From the NCBI GenBank assembly GCA_012839145.1, contig DUNY01000488.1, forward strand, positions 1-9,158: a stretch of DNA of 9,158 nt. Reading direction: 5' to 3'. The first letter of the stretch is position 1. The number at the start of each line of letters is the position of its first letter. A model generated the notes under the pieces. It made no database searches. It was not told where the DNA came from and was given only the letters and a program-made list of their open reading frames with translations. Shown piece by piece: positions 1-6,236 of the stretch. Made by a program: the position numbers and the translations under genes. The stretch is from Thermoanaerobacterales bacterium (lineage in GTDB: Bacteria > Bacillota > Thermosediminibacteria > Thermosediminibacterales > Tepidanaerobacteraceae).

Positions 1-1035
1 CCAACTCCGGAGTGTCCCGCCTTTTCTTTAGTGGATCGCCAGATTGTAGCAGGATTTTACGATGAGGATAAAATTCATGAACTTGTCGTAACAAGTGATA
101 TTACCACTTTTGAGATAGAACATATCAATACCCGAATACTTAAAGAACTTCATGCCAAAGGCCACAATATATATCCTTCACCTCAGGTTCTGGAGGTCAT
201 ACAGGATAAATCAAAACAAAAACGTATGTTGGATGACTATGACATACCAACTGCCCGATGGGCTTTGGTAAAAAGTGACATATCCGGTGCTGTCAGTGAA
301 TTTGGAATGCCAGCAGTTCAAAAAGCATGTAAAGGCGGTTACGACGGTCGTGGTGTTTTTGTAATTGAAAAACCTGAAGACATTGCAGAAGCCCTACAAT
401 GTGATTCCTTTCTTGAGGAACTTATTCCTGTGGAAAAGGAACTGGCTGTAATGGTTGCCCGCAGCACAAAAGGTGAAATAAAATGTTATCCCGTAGTAGA
501 GATGACCTTTGATCAAAGGGCAAATATATGCGATGATACGGTGGCTCCAGCTCGCATTGAAGAGTCCGTAAAAAAGCGCGCTGAAGACCTGGCTATCAGG
601 TGTGTGAAAGCTTTGGACGGTGTAGGTATCTTCGGTATTGAAATGTTTCTTACCGATGATAAAAAGGTTCTTGTGAACGAAATTGCCCCTCGGCCTCATA
701 ATTCCGGTCATTACACCATTGAGGCCTGTGTTACATCTCAATTTGAACAGCATTTAAGAGCTATAACCGGTTTACCCTTGGGTTCAACCGAATTGATGTT
801 ACCGGCCGTAATGGTAAATCTTCTGGGTGCCGAAGGTCATCAAGGGAAACCTTATTTCGAAGGTGTGGATGATATACTGAGCATCCCCGGTGTGAGCTTG
901 CATATTTACGGAAAAAAGGAAACAAAATCCTTTAGAAAAATGGGACATGTAACCATAGTGGATAAAAATCTTGATAGTGCTTTAAATAAGGCTGATACAG
1001 TTAAGAAAACCATAAGAGTTGTTTCGGAGGGATGA
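1..1035 (+). CDS. purK: 5-(carboxyamino)imidazole ribonucleotide synthase, 5' end off window
   Basis: PurK uses ATP and bicarbonate to carboxylate aminoimidazole ribonucleotide (AIR) to N5-CAIR in de novo purine synthesis, in the cytoplasm. The reading frame is open from base 1: the first codons read [21 protein letters not shown], the stretch that follows the first beta-alpha unit in PurK. The gene therefore starts upstream, and the GTG at 31 is an internal valine, not the start. Roughly 35 N-terminal residues, including the glycine-rich loop, are missing. ATP-grasp signatures are visible: YDGRGVFVI near 351-377, the [17 protein letters not shown] strand near 415-465, and [19 protein letters not shown] near 673-729, which carries the metal/ATP-binding Glu-Asn region. 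The TGA stop at 1033-1035 abuts purE. The order purK-purE is the reverse of the common purE-purK. Family assignment is secure; only the N-terminus is unseen. Confidence 0.95.
   Translation, partial: PTPECPAFSLVDRQIVAGFYDEDKIHELVVTSDITTFEIEHINTRILKELHAKGHNIYPSPQVLEVIQDKSKQKRMLDDYDIPTARWALVKSDISGAVSEFGMPAVQKACKGGYDGRGVFVIEKPEDIAEALQCDSFLEELIPVEKELAVMVARSTKGEIKCYPVVEMTFDQRANICDDTVAPARIEESVKKRAEDLAIRCVKALDGVGIFGIEMFLTDDKKVLVNEIAPRPHNSGHYTIEACVTSQFEQHLRAITGLPLGSTELMLPAVMVNLLGAEGHQGKPYFEGVDDILSIPGVSLHIYGKKETKSFRKMGHVTIVDKNLDSALNKADTVKKTIRVVSEG
1026..1031 (+). promoter_or_regulatory. Shine-Dalgarno of purE, decides its start
   Basis: GGAGGG lies in the last codons of purK. It touches the ATG at 1032 but sits 6 bases before the second in-frame ATG at 1038. 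Normal spacing therefore points to 1038 as the true purE start. Ribosomes finishing purK at 1035 would be almost on top of it, which suggests translational coupling. Confidence 0.8.
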
Positions 1036-1037
1036 AA

Positions 1038-1550
1038 ATGAAAGATAAGGCTTTAGTAGGTATAATCATGGGCAGCGACTCGGATCTTCCAATAATGAAG
1101 GAAGCTGCCAAGGTATTGGAAGAATTCCATATTGATTATGAAATAACCATTGTGTCAGCCCATCGTACTCCTGAGAGGATGTTTGACTACGCTCGATATG
1201 CAGAAGAAAAGGGTATTGAAGTTATTATAGCTGGTGCCGGAGGTGCAGCTCACCTGCCGGGAATGGTGGCGGCTATTACTCCGCTGCCGGTTATTGGCGT
1301 GCCTGTCAAGACTTCCAGCTTAAACGGTCTTGATTCATTGCTTTCCATTGTCCAAATGCCCGGGGGAGTCCCTGTAGCCACTGTGGCAATAAATAACGCC
1401 AAAAATGCTGGTTTGCTGTCAATTCAAATATTAGGAATCAAATATCCGGATATTCGAGACAAGGTAAAAAAATATAAAGAGAAAATGAAATCCGAAGTTA
1501 CAGTCAAGGCCGAAAGACTAGAAACCATAGGTTACTATGACTACTTATGA
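1038..1550 (+). CDS. purE: N5-carboxyaminoimidazole ribonucleotide mutase, class I PurE
   Basis: PurE moves the carboxyl group of N5-CAIR to C4, giving CAIR, the step after PurK. The product is 170 residues from the ATG at 1038, normal for the family; an ATG at 1032 would add only Met-Lys but sits directly against the Shine-Dalgarno. Visible motifs are MGSDSD (residues 11-16, phosphate/substrate loop), SAHRTPERM (residues 40-48, with the His corresponding to the catalytic histidine of class I PurE), [12 protein letters not shown] in the next active-site loop, and [22 protein letters not shown]. Presence of purK in the same operon indicates the N5-CAIR mutase (class I) reaction rather than direct AIR carboxylation. 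Only two bases separate it from the purK stop. It is the last gene of this plus-strand operon in the window and faces the minus-strand genes across the 1562-1627 palindrome. Confidence 0.96.
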   Translation: MKDKALVGIIMGSDSDLPIMKEAAKVLEEFHIDYEITIVSAHRTPERMFDYARYAEEKGIEVIIAGAGGAAHLPGMVAAITPLPVIGVPVKTSSLNGLDSLLSIVQMPGGVPVATVAINNAKNAGLLSIQILGIKYPDIRDKVKKYKEKMKSEVTVKAERLETIGYYDYL

Positions 1551-1561
1551 AAAGGAAAGTT

Positions 1562-1627
1562 AAGGTGACAAGGGGACGGTTCTGTGACACCTAACGAGGT
1601 GTCACAGAACCGTCCCCTTGTCACCTT
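1562..1627. repeat. perfect 31-bp inverted repeat (mobile REP/RAYT-type palindrome)
   Basis: Bases 1562-1592 are the exact reverse complement of 1597-1627, with a 4-base AACG loop (1593-1596); I checked every pair. The arm contains GGGGACGGTTCTGTGACAC. From general recollection, similar arms (GGGACGGTTCT... ending in GTGTCAC) recur between genes in Clostridia, often near Y1 (IS200-like/RAYT) transposases. That link is recalled, not tested here. It lies 11 bases after the purE stop and 8 bases before the end of the activase gene, so in RNA from either strand it would form a very stable hairpin and may end or stabilise both transcripts. There is no good T-run next to either arm, so classic intrinsic termination is not clearly supported. 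Confidence 0.85.
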
Positions 1628-1635
1628 TGTAAAAG

Positions 1636-2598
1636 TTATGCTACTCCGTTATCTACAATCTTCCATTTATTGCATCGATCGCCCCAACGTGCAATTACCT
1701 TCCCTTCCATCTTTATGTTTATAACCTCACAGTGATTTGGGCAGCCACTACACTCAAAACTGTCGGCGGTAAAATTCATGTCCGATAAGCCAAATCCCTT
1801 GAATTGAGTTTTGGACACTTCGGCATCTTTTGCCAATAATGCAGCACCTATAGCACCCATTACGTCATAGTGCTGTGGAATGTGTATTTCTTCCTCAAGG
1901 GCATCTTCAAAAGCTGCCTTCATACCCGCATTGGCTGCCACTCCACCTTGAAAAACTATACGCGGGCGAATTTCCTTACCCTTTGCAATATTATTCAAAT
2001 AGTTTCTCACTAAAGCTTCACACAAACCCCTTATGATATCTTGGGCTTTGTAGCCTAACTGCTGTTTATGAACCATGTCCGACTCGGCAAATACTGCACA
2101 TCGTCCGGCAATGCGTACGGGATTTTTTGATTTCAATGCATAGTTGCCAAATTCTTCAATGGGAATATTTAATCGGTTAGCCTGTTGGTCCAAAAAGGAG
2201 CCGGTTCCCGCTGCACATACTGTGTTCATGGCAAAGTCAGTTACAATGCCGTCTCTAATAATGATAATTTTAGAATCCTGACCGCCTATCTCCAAGACAG
2301 TCTGTACATCCGTATCCTCTCTTAATGCTGCCACCGCATGTGCTGTTATCTCATTCTTCACCACATCTGCACCAACTATAACACCTGCCAGTTGGCGACC
2401 ACTGCCTGTGGCCCCAACTCCCTTTACATCCCATTTCCCTTTGTTTCGAAAGGAAAGCTGTTTCATGCCTTCCTGGACAGCCCTTATTGGATTGCCTTGA
2501 GTTCTAATATATATGGCTTCTTCCAGGACACCGTCTTCATCTATTAATACAAGGTTCGTACTCACCGAACCTACATCAACACCTAGATAGTACGCCAA
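1636..2598 (-). CDS. 2-hydroxyacyl-CoA dehydratase-type activase (BadF/BadG/BcrA/HgdC ATPase family)
   Basis: This is a 320-residue ASKHA-fold ATPase of the kind that injects single low-potential electrons into 2-hydroxyacyl-CoA dehydratases, benzoyl-CoA reductases or double-cubane cluster proteins. Seen in the sequence: GVDVGSVSTN (6-15, phosphate loop 1), GGQDSK (105-110, phosphate 2), NTVCAAGTGSF (125-135), GRCAVFAESD (165-174) and FQGGVAANAG (216-225, adenosine site). Cys128 and Cys167 match the positions of the two cysteines that let an HgdC homodimer share one [4Fe-4S] cluster. The protein is about 60 residues longer than HgdC; the extra tail carries Cys283, Cys286, Cys290 and Cys309, a possible second Fe-S site. 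The start is TTG (2598-2596), directly after the upstream gene's TAA stop (2601-2599); residues from MAYYLGVDVG match the family N-terminus. Last gene of the trio; substrate unknown. Confidence 0.9.
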   Translation of the reverse strand: MAYYLGVDVGSVSTNLVLIDEDGVLEEAIYIRTQGNPIRAVQEGMKQLSFRNKGKWDVKGVGATGSGRQLAGVIVGADVVKNEITAHAVAALREDTDVQTVLEIGGQDSKIIIIRDGIVTDFAMNTVCAAGTGSFLDQQANRLNIPIEEFGNYALKSKNPVRIAGRCAVFAESDMVHKQQLGYKAQDIIRGLCEALVRNYLNNIAKGKEIRPRIVFQGGVAANAGMKAAFEDALEEEIHIPQHYDVMGAIGAALLAKDAEVSKTQFKGFGLSDMNFTADSFECSGCPNHCEVINIKMEGKVIARWGDRCNKWKIVDNGVA

Positions 2599-3726
2599 TT
2601 AAGCCATCTCCTTTGCAACCTGTGATTTTACTGTTAAAGTCCCGGCTTTTTTCCGTTTGGCCATAAGCAGGTCCACAAATGCCTCCAATCGAGTTCTGAG
2701 CCCTTCTTTACCCGTTTGTTCGTCTAGGCTTATGGTTAAAAATCCTAAACCGTGTTCTTTACATACCTTTGGAAGAATACTCTTTGCTACAATTTCAGGT
2801 ATGCAGGTAAAAGGTGAAAGCTGAATTATTCCATCAAAGCCTCTTTTTGCAAAGATTACCGAATTTCCCACTGATTCCCTGCCATGACCACCGCACATTT
2901 CTTTAAAATAAGGAGCCGCCATTTTCTTTGCATCTCTCTCACCGGCCATGTGAAATAAGTCCATAACTGCATTGGAGATGGTGTATTCTGAAAGGAACAT
3001 GGAACGTTCCACGTAAACTCCTAACTCTCCCAGCATTTCTTCAATTTCGAGATTTGAGAAGGGCTCCATTAAAACATAGATTTCTCCTACAATTCCTATT
3101 TTTAGCGGATCATAATCCCTTTTTTCTACAGCCTCATACAAGAGTTCTGATTCTCTTTCTATCTCTTTGAAATCGACGTATTTTTCCGCTCCTGCAATCA
3201 TTTCCACACACTTTTTATAAGCCCGTGTGGAATCCCCTTTATTGATTTCCAAAGGCCGTGTCTTATGTGACAGCCGTTCAACTTTATCCAAAAGTACCAG
3301 CTGTTTCCATGCAAATCGACTGATACTTATATAATCCCTTAAAGTAAGTCTGGTATTTATCAACTTTTTTATATTCTGCAATAAATCCCTGAAGTGCCTA
3401 CCGGGCGGTTCCAGGGTAATCATCTCAAATTCATATCCCAACTCTTGCAATATCTTTTCCTGAAGAGCTGTATACAACCCTGCCCGACAAGGTCCCACAC
3501 CGCCGGAAGAAACCAGTGTATCAGCCCCTGCTTCTAGGACCTGTACATATGTACCTAAAACAATCTTGAATGGATAGCAGGCAAACTCAGGAGCATATTT
3601 AGTTCCATAACTGATGGTCTCTTCGGTTGGTCTGGGAGGTACTATCACTTTATTTCCAAAGTCTTTTAATAGTCTTTCGAAAGGAATATAGGATGTTCCC
3701 ATATAAGGAAATGAAACCTTTTTCAT
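2599..3726 (-). CDS. HgdB/COG3581-like acyl-CoA dehydratase activase-related protein
   Basis: A 375-residue protein related to the 2-hydroxyacyl-CoA dehydratase (HgdB/benzoyl-CoA reductase) superfamily, of the group usually annotated as acyl-CoA dehydratase activase-related. It starts MKKVSFPYMG and has conserved-looking cysteines at 50 (EFACYPFK), 80 (GGVGPCRAGLY), 278 (EMCGGHGRES), 308 (SPFTCIPEIV) and 322. The first four are set in glycine/proline-rich turns as expected for Fe-S ligands; cluster type cannot be told. Its C-terminal motif DEQTGKEGLRTRLEAF matches one in the preceding gene, so the two are paralogues. ATG at 3726 overlaps the upstream TGA by 4 bases (ATGA), and its own TAA is followed at once by the activase TTG, so the three are surely one translational unit. 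No catalytic function is established for this family to my knowledge; I infer it is an electron-accepting partner of the activase. Confidence 0.8.
   Translation of the reverse strand: MKKVSFPYMGTSYIPFERLLKDFGNKVIVPPRPTEETISYGTKYAPEFACYPFKIVLGTYVQVLEAGADTLVSSGGVGPCRAGLYTALQEKILQELGYEFEMITLEPPGRHFRDLLQNIKKLINTRLTLRDYISISRFAWKQLVLLDKVERLSHKTRPLEINKGDSTRAYKKCVEMIAGAEKYVDFKEIERESELLYEAVEKRDYDPLKIGIVGEIYVLMEPFSNLEIEEMLGELGVYVERSMFLSEYTISNAVMDLFHMAGERDAKKMAAPYFKEMCGGHGRESVGNSVIFAKRGFDGIIQLSPFTCIPEIVAKSILPKVCKEHGLGFLTISLDEQTGKEGLRTRLEAFVDLLMAKRKKAGTLTVKSQVAKEMA
2608..2614 (-). promoter_or_regulatory. Shine-Dalgarno for the TTG-started activase
   Basis: On the minus strand AAAGGAG occupies 2614-2608, inside the last codons of the HgdB-like gene. 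It lies 9 bases before the TTG at 2598. An ATG at 2607 is closer but out of frame and meets a stop after two codons. This supports TTG initiation and coupling to the gene before it. Confidence 0.7.
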
Positions 3727-4682
3727 GCCAGTGCCGCCTCTTTCTTTGCTTTCTTTATCTTTAGCATGTCAACAAAGGCCTCAAGTCTTGTATTTAGGCC
3801 TTCTTGACCTGTGTGTTCGTCAAGAGTTATATTAAGATATGGCATTTTATACCTTTTGGCGTCAATTTCCATAAGTTTATCCACAATAAAATCCGGACCA
3901 CAGCCAAAGGCAGTTACGTGTATTATACCGTCAACGGTTCGATTTTCAAATAAGCAGTAGGCCGACCTTATCACTTCATTGCTGAAGGTCCAGAACAATG
4001 TCTTTTTGAGTTTGCTTGCTTGCTTTTTCTTATCCCTTTCGCAAAGCATTTCAGGAGTTACCACATATACTCCCATGCTTATCAGTTTTTTTATTAGATC
4101 TAAACTCAGATATGGGTCATATAACATGTATGGATACCCTACTACCGCAAGATGGATAGGATTGTTTTTTTTCTGACCCAGAATTCCCAGAGGAGGAATC
4201 CCTCCTTGCAAGAACTGATGTGTATAATTTTTAAAACTCAATAATGCTCTTAAGTATGCATTGTAAGCTAGAAAAAAACCTTTTTTGAATTTCCTGGCAA
4301 GTCTCATGCAAATCATAAAAAGCTCAAATCTACTCTTTTTTAAATCTATCCTTACTTCCAGCATATTCTTAAATTTCGATATGGAACAGGAGAGCATGTC
4401 GGGTAACCCTAAGAACTTAGGGCAAAAGGTAGCTTCACGATTTATACTCACAAGTCGGGGTACCAATACATAATCAACCCGATCCATTAGATTTCTCACA
4501 TGACCGTGAAACAGTTTTATAGGAACACAGGCATCAGTAATAGTATCTTCAATACCCATATCCATAATTTCCTTGGTGGTTTCATCGGAAACTACCACTT
4601 CAAGTCCCAACTTTTCAAAAAAGGTTGTCAAAAATGGGTAATAGGCATAGTAAGCCAGCGCTCTTGGAATACCTATTTTCAC
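3723..4682 (-). CDS. DUF2229/COG3580-like acyl-CoA dehydratase activase-related protein
   Basis: First gene of the trio, 319 residues from a GTG start. The N-terminus VKIGIPRALAYYAYYPFLTTFF is the DUF2229 signature, and MKIGIPRAL is the usual beginning of such proteins. An ATG at 4757 is also in frame and would add 25 residues of unrelated sequence without a Shine-Dalgarno, so GTG at 4682 is preferred. Cysteines sit at 52 (TDACVPIK), 87 (ATFCPKFLGLPD), 99 and 261 (AFGCGPDF). The C-terminal motif DEHTGQEGLNTRLEAF is shared with the next gene. In many bacteria DUF2229 is fused with activase and HgdB-like domains in one very long protein; here the parts are separate genes. No transmembrane or signal segment is evident. 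Function unknown; a scaffold or Fe-S electron carrier working with the activase is an inference. Confidence 0.8.
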   Translation of the reverse strand: MKIGIPRALAYYAYYPFLTTFFEKLGLEVVVSDETTKEIMDMGIEDTITDACVPIKLFHGHVRNLMDRVDYVLVPRLVSINREATFCPKFLGLPDMLSCSISKFKNMLEVRIDLKKSRFELFMICMRLARKFKKGFFLAYNAYLRALLSFKNYTHQFLQGGIPPLGILGQKKNNPIHLAVVGYPYMLYDPYLSLDLIKKLISMGVYVVTPEMLCERDKKKQASKLKKTLFWTFSNEVIRSAYCLFENRTVDGIIHVTAFGCGPDFIVDKLMEIDAKRYKMPYLNITLDEHTGQEGLNTRLEAFVDMLKIKKAKKEAALA

Positions 4683-4688
4683 TTCTAT

Positions 4689-4697
4689 CTCTCCTCT
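4689..4697 (-). promoter_or_regulatory. Shine-Dalgarno selecting the GTG start at 4682
   Basis: The minus strand reads AGAGGAGAG at 4697-4689, followed by 6 bases and GTG at 4682-4680. This is a strong site with ideal spacing. The upstream ATG at 4757 is preceded by pyrimidine-rich sequence without a ribosome site. The same nine bases precede gcvH at 7487-7479. Confidence 0.8.
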
Positions 4698-4757
4698 AAC
4701 TGCAATCATATAATACATTTCAACGGGGATTTTAATTATTCCTGCATTTGTATTCAT

Positions 4758-4803
4758 AAAGGGCAGAAAAATGTAATAATACTATCACACAGTTCCGCCC
4801 TTT
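4758..4803 (-). repeat. imperfect inverted repeat in the leader of the activase trio
   Basis: Bases 4758-4768 (AAAGGGCAGAA) pair with 4793-4803 (TTCCGCCCTTT) around a 24-base AT-rich loop. In minus-strand RNA the one odd pair is a G-U wobble, giving an 11-bp stem; in plus-strand RNA it would be an A-C mismatch. The element lies in the 156-base gap between the end of nfnB and the GTG of the DUF2229-like gene. It could be a weak terminator for nfnB (only three U residues follow on the minus strand), an operator or a leader structure. No convincing -35/-10 pair was seen in the gap. Confidence 0.45.
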
Positions 4804-4838
4804 GTTCACTATTTTTTATAATTCCTTCCCGGTTTTTA

Positions 4839-6236
4839 TTATTTATTTTGCAAATATTCGTGTATAGACTGAGCGGCTTTTTTACCGGCACCCATGGCCA
4901 GTATAACTGTAGCTGAACCGGTAACTATATCCCCTCCGGCCCATACTCCTTCCTTGGAGGTCTTGCCGTTTTCATCTGTGTCGATATAGCCGTATTTGTT
5001 GAGCTGTAGGCCTGAGGTGGCTTTAGGTAATAGCGGGTTGGGACCGGTTCCTATGGCTATGACTACTGTGTCCATGTCTAGGATGTATTCTGAGCCTTCT
5101 ATGGGAACGGGTCTGCGTCTGCCTGAGGCATCCGGTTCTCCTAGCTGCATTTTGATGCATTCTATGCCTTTGACCCAGCCGTTTTCATCGCCGATTATGC
5201 GGGTTGGGTTTGTTAGGAAGTTAAAGATTATGCCTTCTTCTTTGGCGTGTTCGGCTTCTTCTTTTCTGGCGGGCATTTCTTGTTCTGAGCGTCTATATAT
5301 GATGTATACTTCTTCGGCTCCCATTCTAAGGGCACAGCGGGCTGAGTCCATGGCTACGTTGCCGCCGCCTATTACTGCTACTTTTTTGCCTACTTTTACG
5401 GGCGTGTCGGTTTCGGGGAAGTTGTAGGCTTTCATTAGGTTTATTCTGGTTAAGAATTCGTTGGCTGAGTATACTCCCAGGTGGTTTTCTCCGGGGATGT
5501 TCATGAATTTGGGCAGGCCTGCACCGGTGCCTATGAATATGGCGTCATAGCCTTTTTTAAATAGGTCGTCTATGGTGAGGATTTTGCCCATTACCATGTT
5601 GGTTTTTACTTTTGCTCCCAGTTGTTTGATGAAGTCTACTTCTTGTTTTACTATTTGTTTTGGCAGCCTGAATTCGGGTATGCCGTATATTAATACTCCT
5701 CCGGGGTCGTGGAAGGCTTCAAAGACTGTGACTTCATAGCCTATTTTGGCTAGGTCTCCTGCACAGGTTAGGCCTGCAGGGCCGGAGCCTATTATGGCTA
5801 CTTTTTTGCCTACTGATGGTGTTTGTTCTGGGGTTTTTATGCCTTGTTCTCTTTCCCAGTCTGCTGCAAAGCGCTCTAGGCGGCCTATGGCTACGGGGTC
5901 TCCCATTTTGGTTAGTATGCATTTTTGTTCGCATTGTTCTTCTTGGGGGCATACTCTGCCGCAGATGGCAGGTAGGCTGTTGGTTTGTTTTATTGTGTTT
6001 ATGGCCTTTTGGAAGTTTTGTTGGGCTATGTGTTTGATGAATTGGGGTATTTGTACTTGTACGGGGCAGCCTTGCATGCAGGTAGGTTTTTTGCAGTTTA
6101 GGCAGCGTCTGGCTTCGTTTATTGCGTCTTCTTGGGTGTAGCCTAAGGCTACTTCGCCAAAGTTTTTGCTGCGTTTTTTGGGGTCTTGGGCGGGCATGGG
6201 TGTTTTTGTTTTGCTTCGGTTTATTGTTGATGGCAT
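4839..6236 (-). CDS. nfnB: NfnB: NADPH-binding subunit of bifurcating NADH-dependent ferredoxin:NADP+ oxidoreductase (GltA/GltD-like)
   Basis: 465 residues, the usual length of the large Nfn subunit and of the small subunit of glutamate synthase, to which it is homologous. Two cysteine sets for [4Fe-4S] clusters are visible: C45, C48, C53, C57 (RRCLNCKKPTCMQGCP) and C92, C96, C102, C106 (CGRVCPQEEQCEQKC). An FAD Rossmann loop GSGPAG is at 150-155, an NADP(H) loop GGGNVAMD at 290-297 followed by YRRS, and the second FAD motif GVWAGGDIVTGSATVI near the C-terminus. Pairing with nfnA, and the absence of a glutamate synthase large subunit, argue for Nfn rather than glutamate synthase. With NfnA it couples NADH and reduced ferredoxin oxidation to reduction of two NADP+. 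The start overlaps nfnA by 16 bases; a second Met (residue 14, MPAQDP) lacks a Shine-Dalgarno. Third codon positions are almost all A or C except in the last 50 or so codons. Confidence 0.9.
   Translation of the reverse strand: MPSTINRSKTKTPMPAQDPKKRSKNFGEVALGYTQEDAINEARRCLNCKKPTCMQGCPVQVQIPQFIKHIAQQNFQKAINTIKQTNSLPAICGRVCPQEEQCEQKCILTKMGDPVAIGRLERFAADWEREQGIKTPEQTPSVGKKVAIIGSGPAGLTCAGDLAKIGYEVTVFEAFHDPGGVLIYGIPEFRLPKQIVKQEVDFIKQLGAKVKTNMVMGKILTIDDLFKKGYDAIFIGTGAGLPKFMNIPGENHLGVYSANEFLTRINLMKAYNFPETDTPVKVGKKVAVIGGGNVAMDSARCALRMGAEEVYIIYRRSEQEMPARKEEAEHAKEEGIIFNFLTNPTRIIGDENGWVKGIECIKMQLGEPDASGRRRPVPIEGSEYILDMDTVVIAIGTGPNPLLPKATSGLQLNKYGYIDTDENGKTSKEGVWAGGDIVTGSATVILAMGAGKKAAQSIHEYLQNK

Noticed and set aside
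31..33. GTG as the purK start
   Set aside because: The frame is open to base 1 and the residues before the GTG fit the PurK family, so the gene is cut by the window edge.
394..753. Minus-strand 119-codon frame inside purK
   Set aside because: Entirely within the conserved ATP-grasp coding region and without family features.
4683..4757. 25-residue N-terminal extension of the DUF2229-like protein
   Set aside because: No ribosome site before the ATG at 4757. The family begins at KIGIPRAL, and the GTG at 4682 has an ideal Shine-Dalgarno.
4683..4838. Promoter for the activase trio
   Set aside because: Candidates such as TTAAAA-17-TATATG match only four of six bases in each box, too weak to call.
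4839..6236. Glutamate synthase small subunit (gltD) as the identity of the GltA-like gene
   Set aside because: There is no large subunit nearby, and the overlapping partner is an NfnA-type flavoprotein, so NfnB is the better call.
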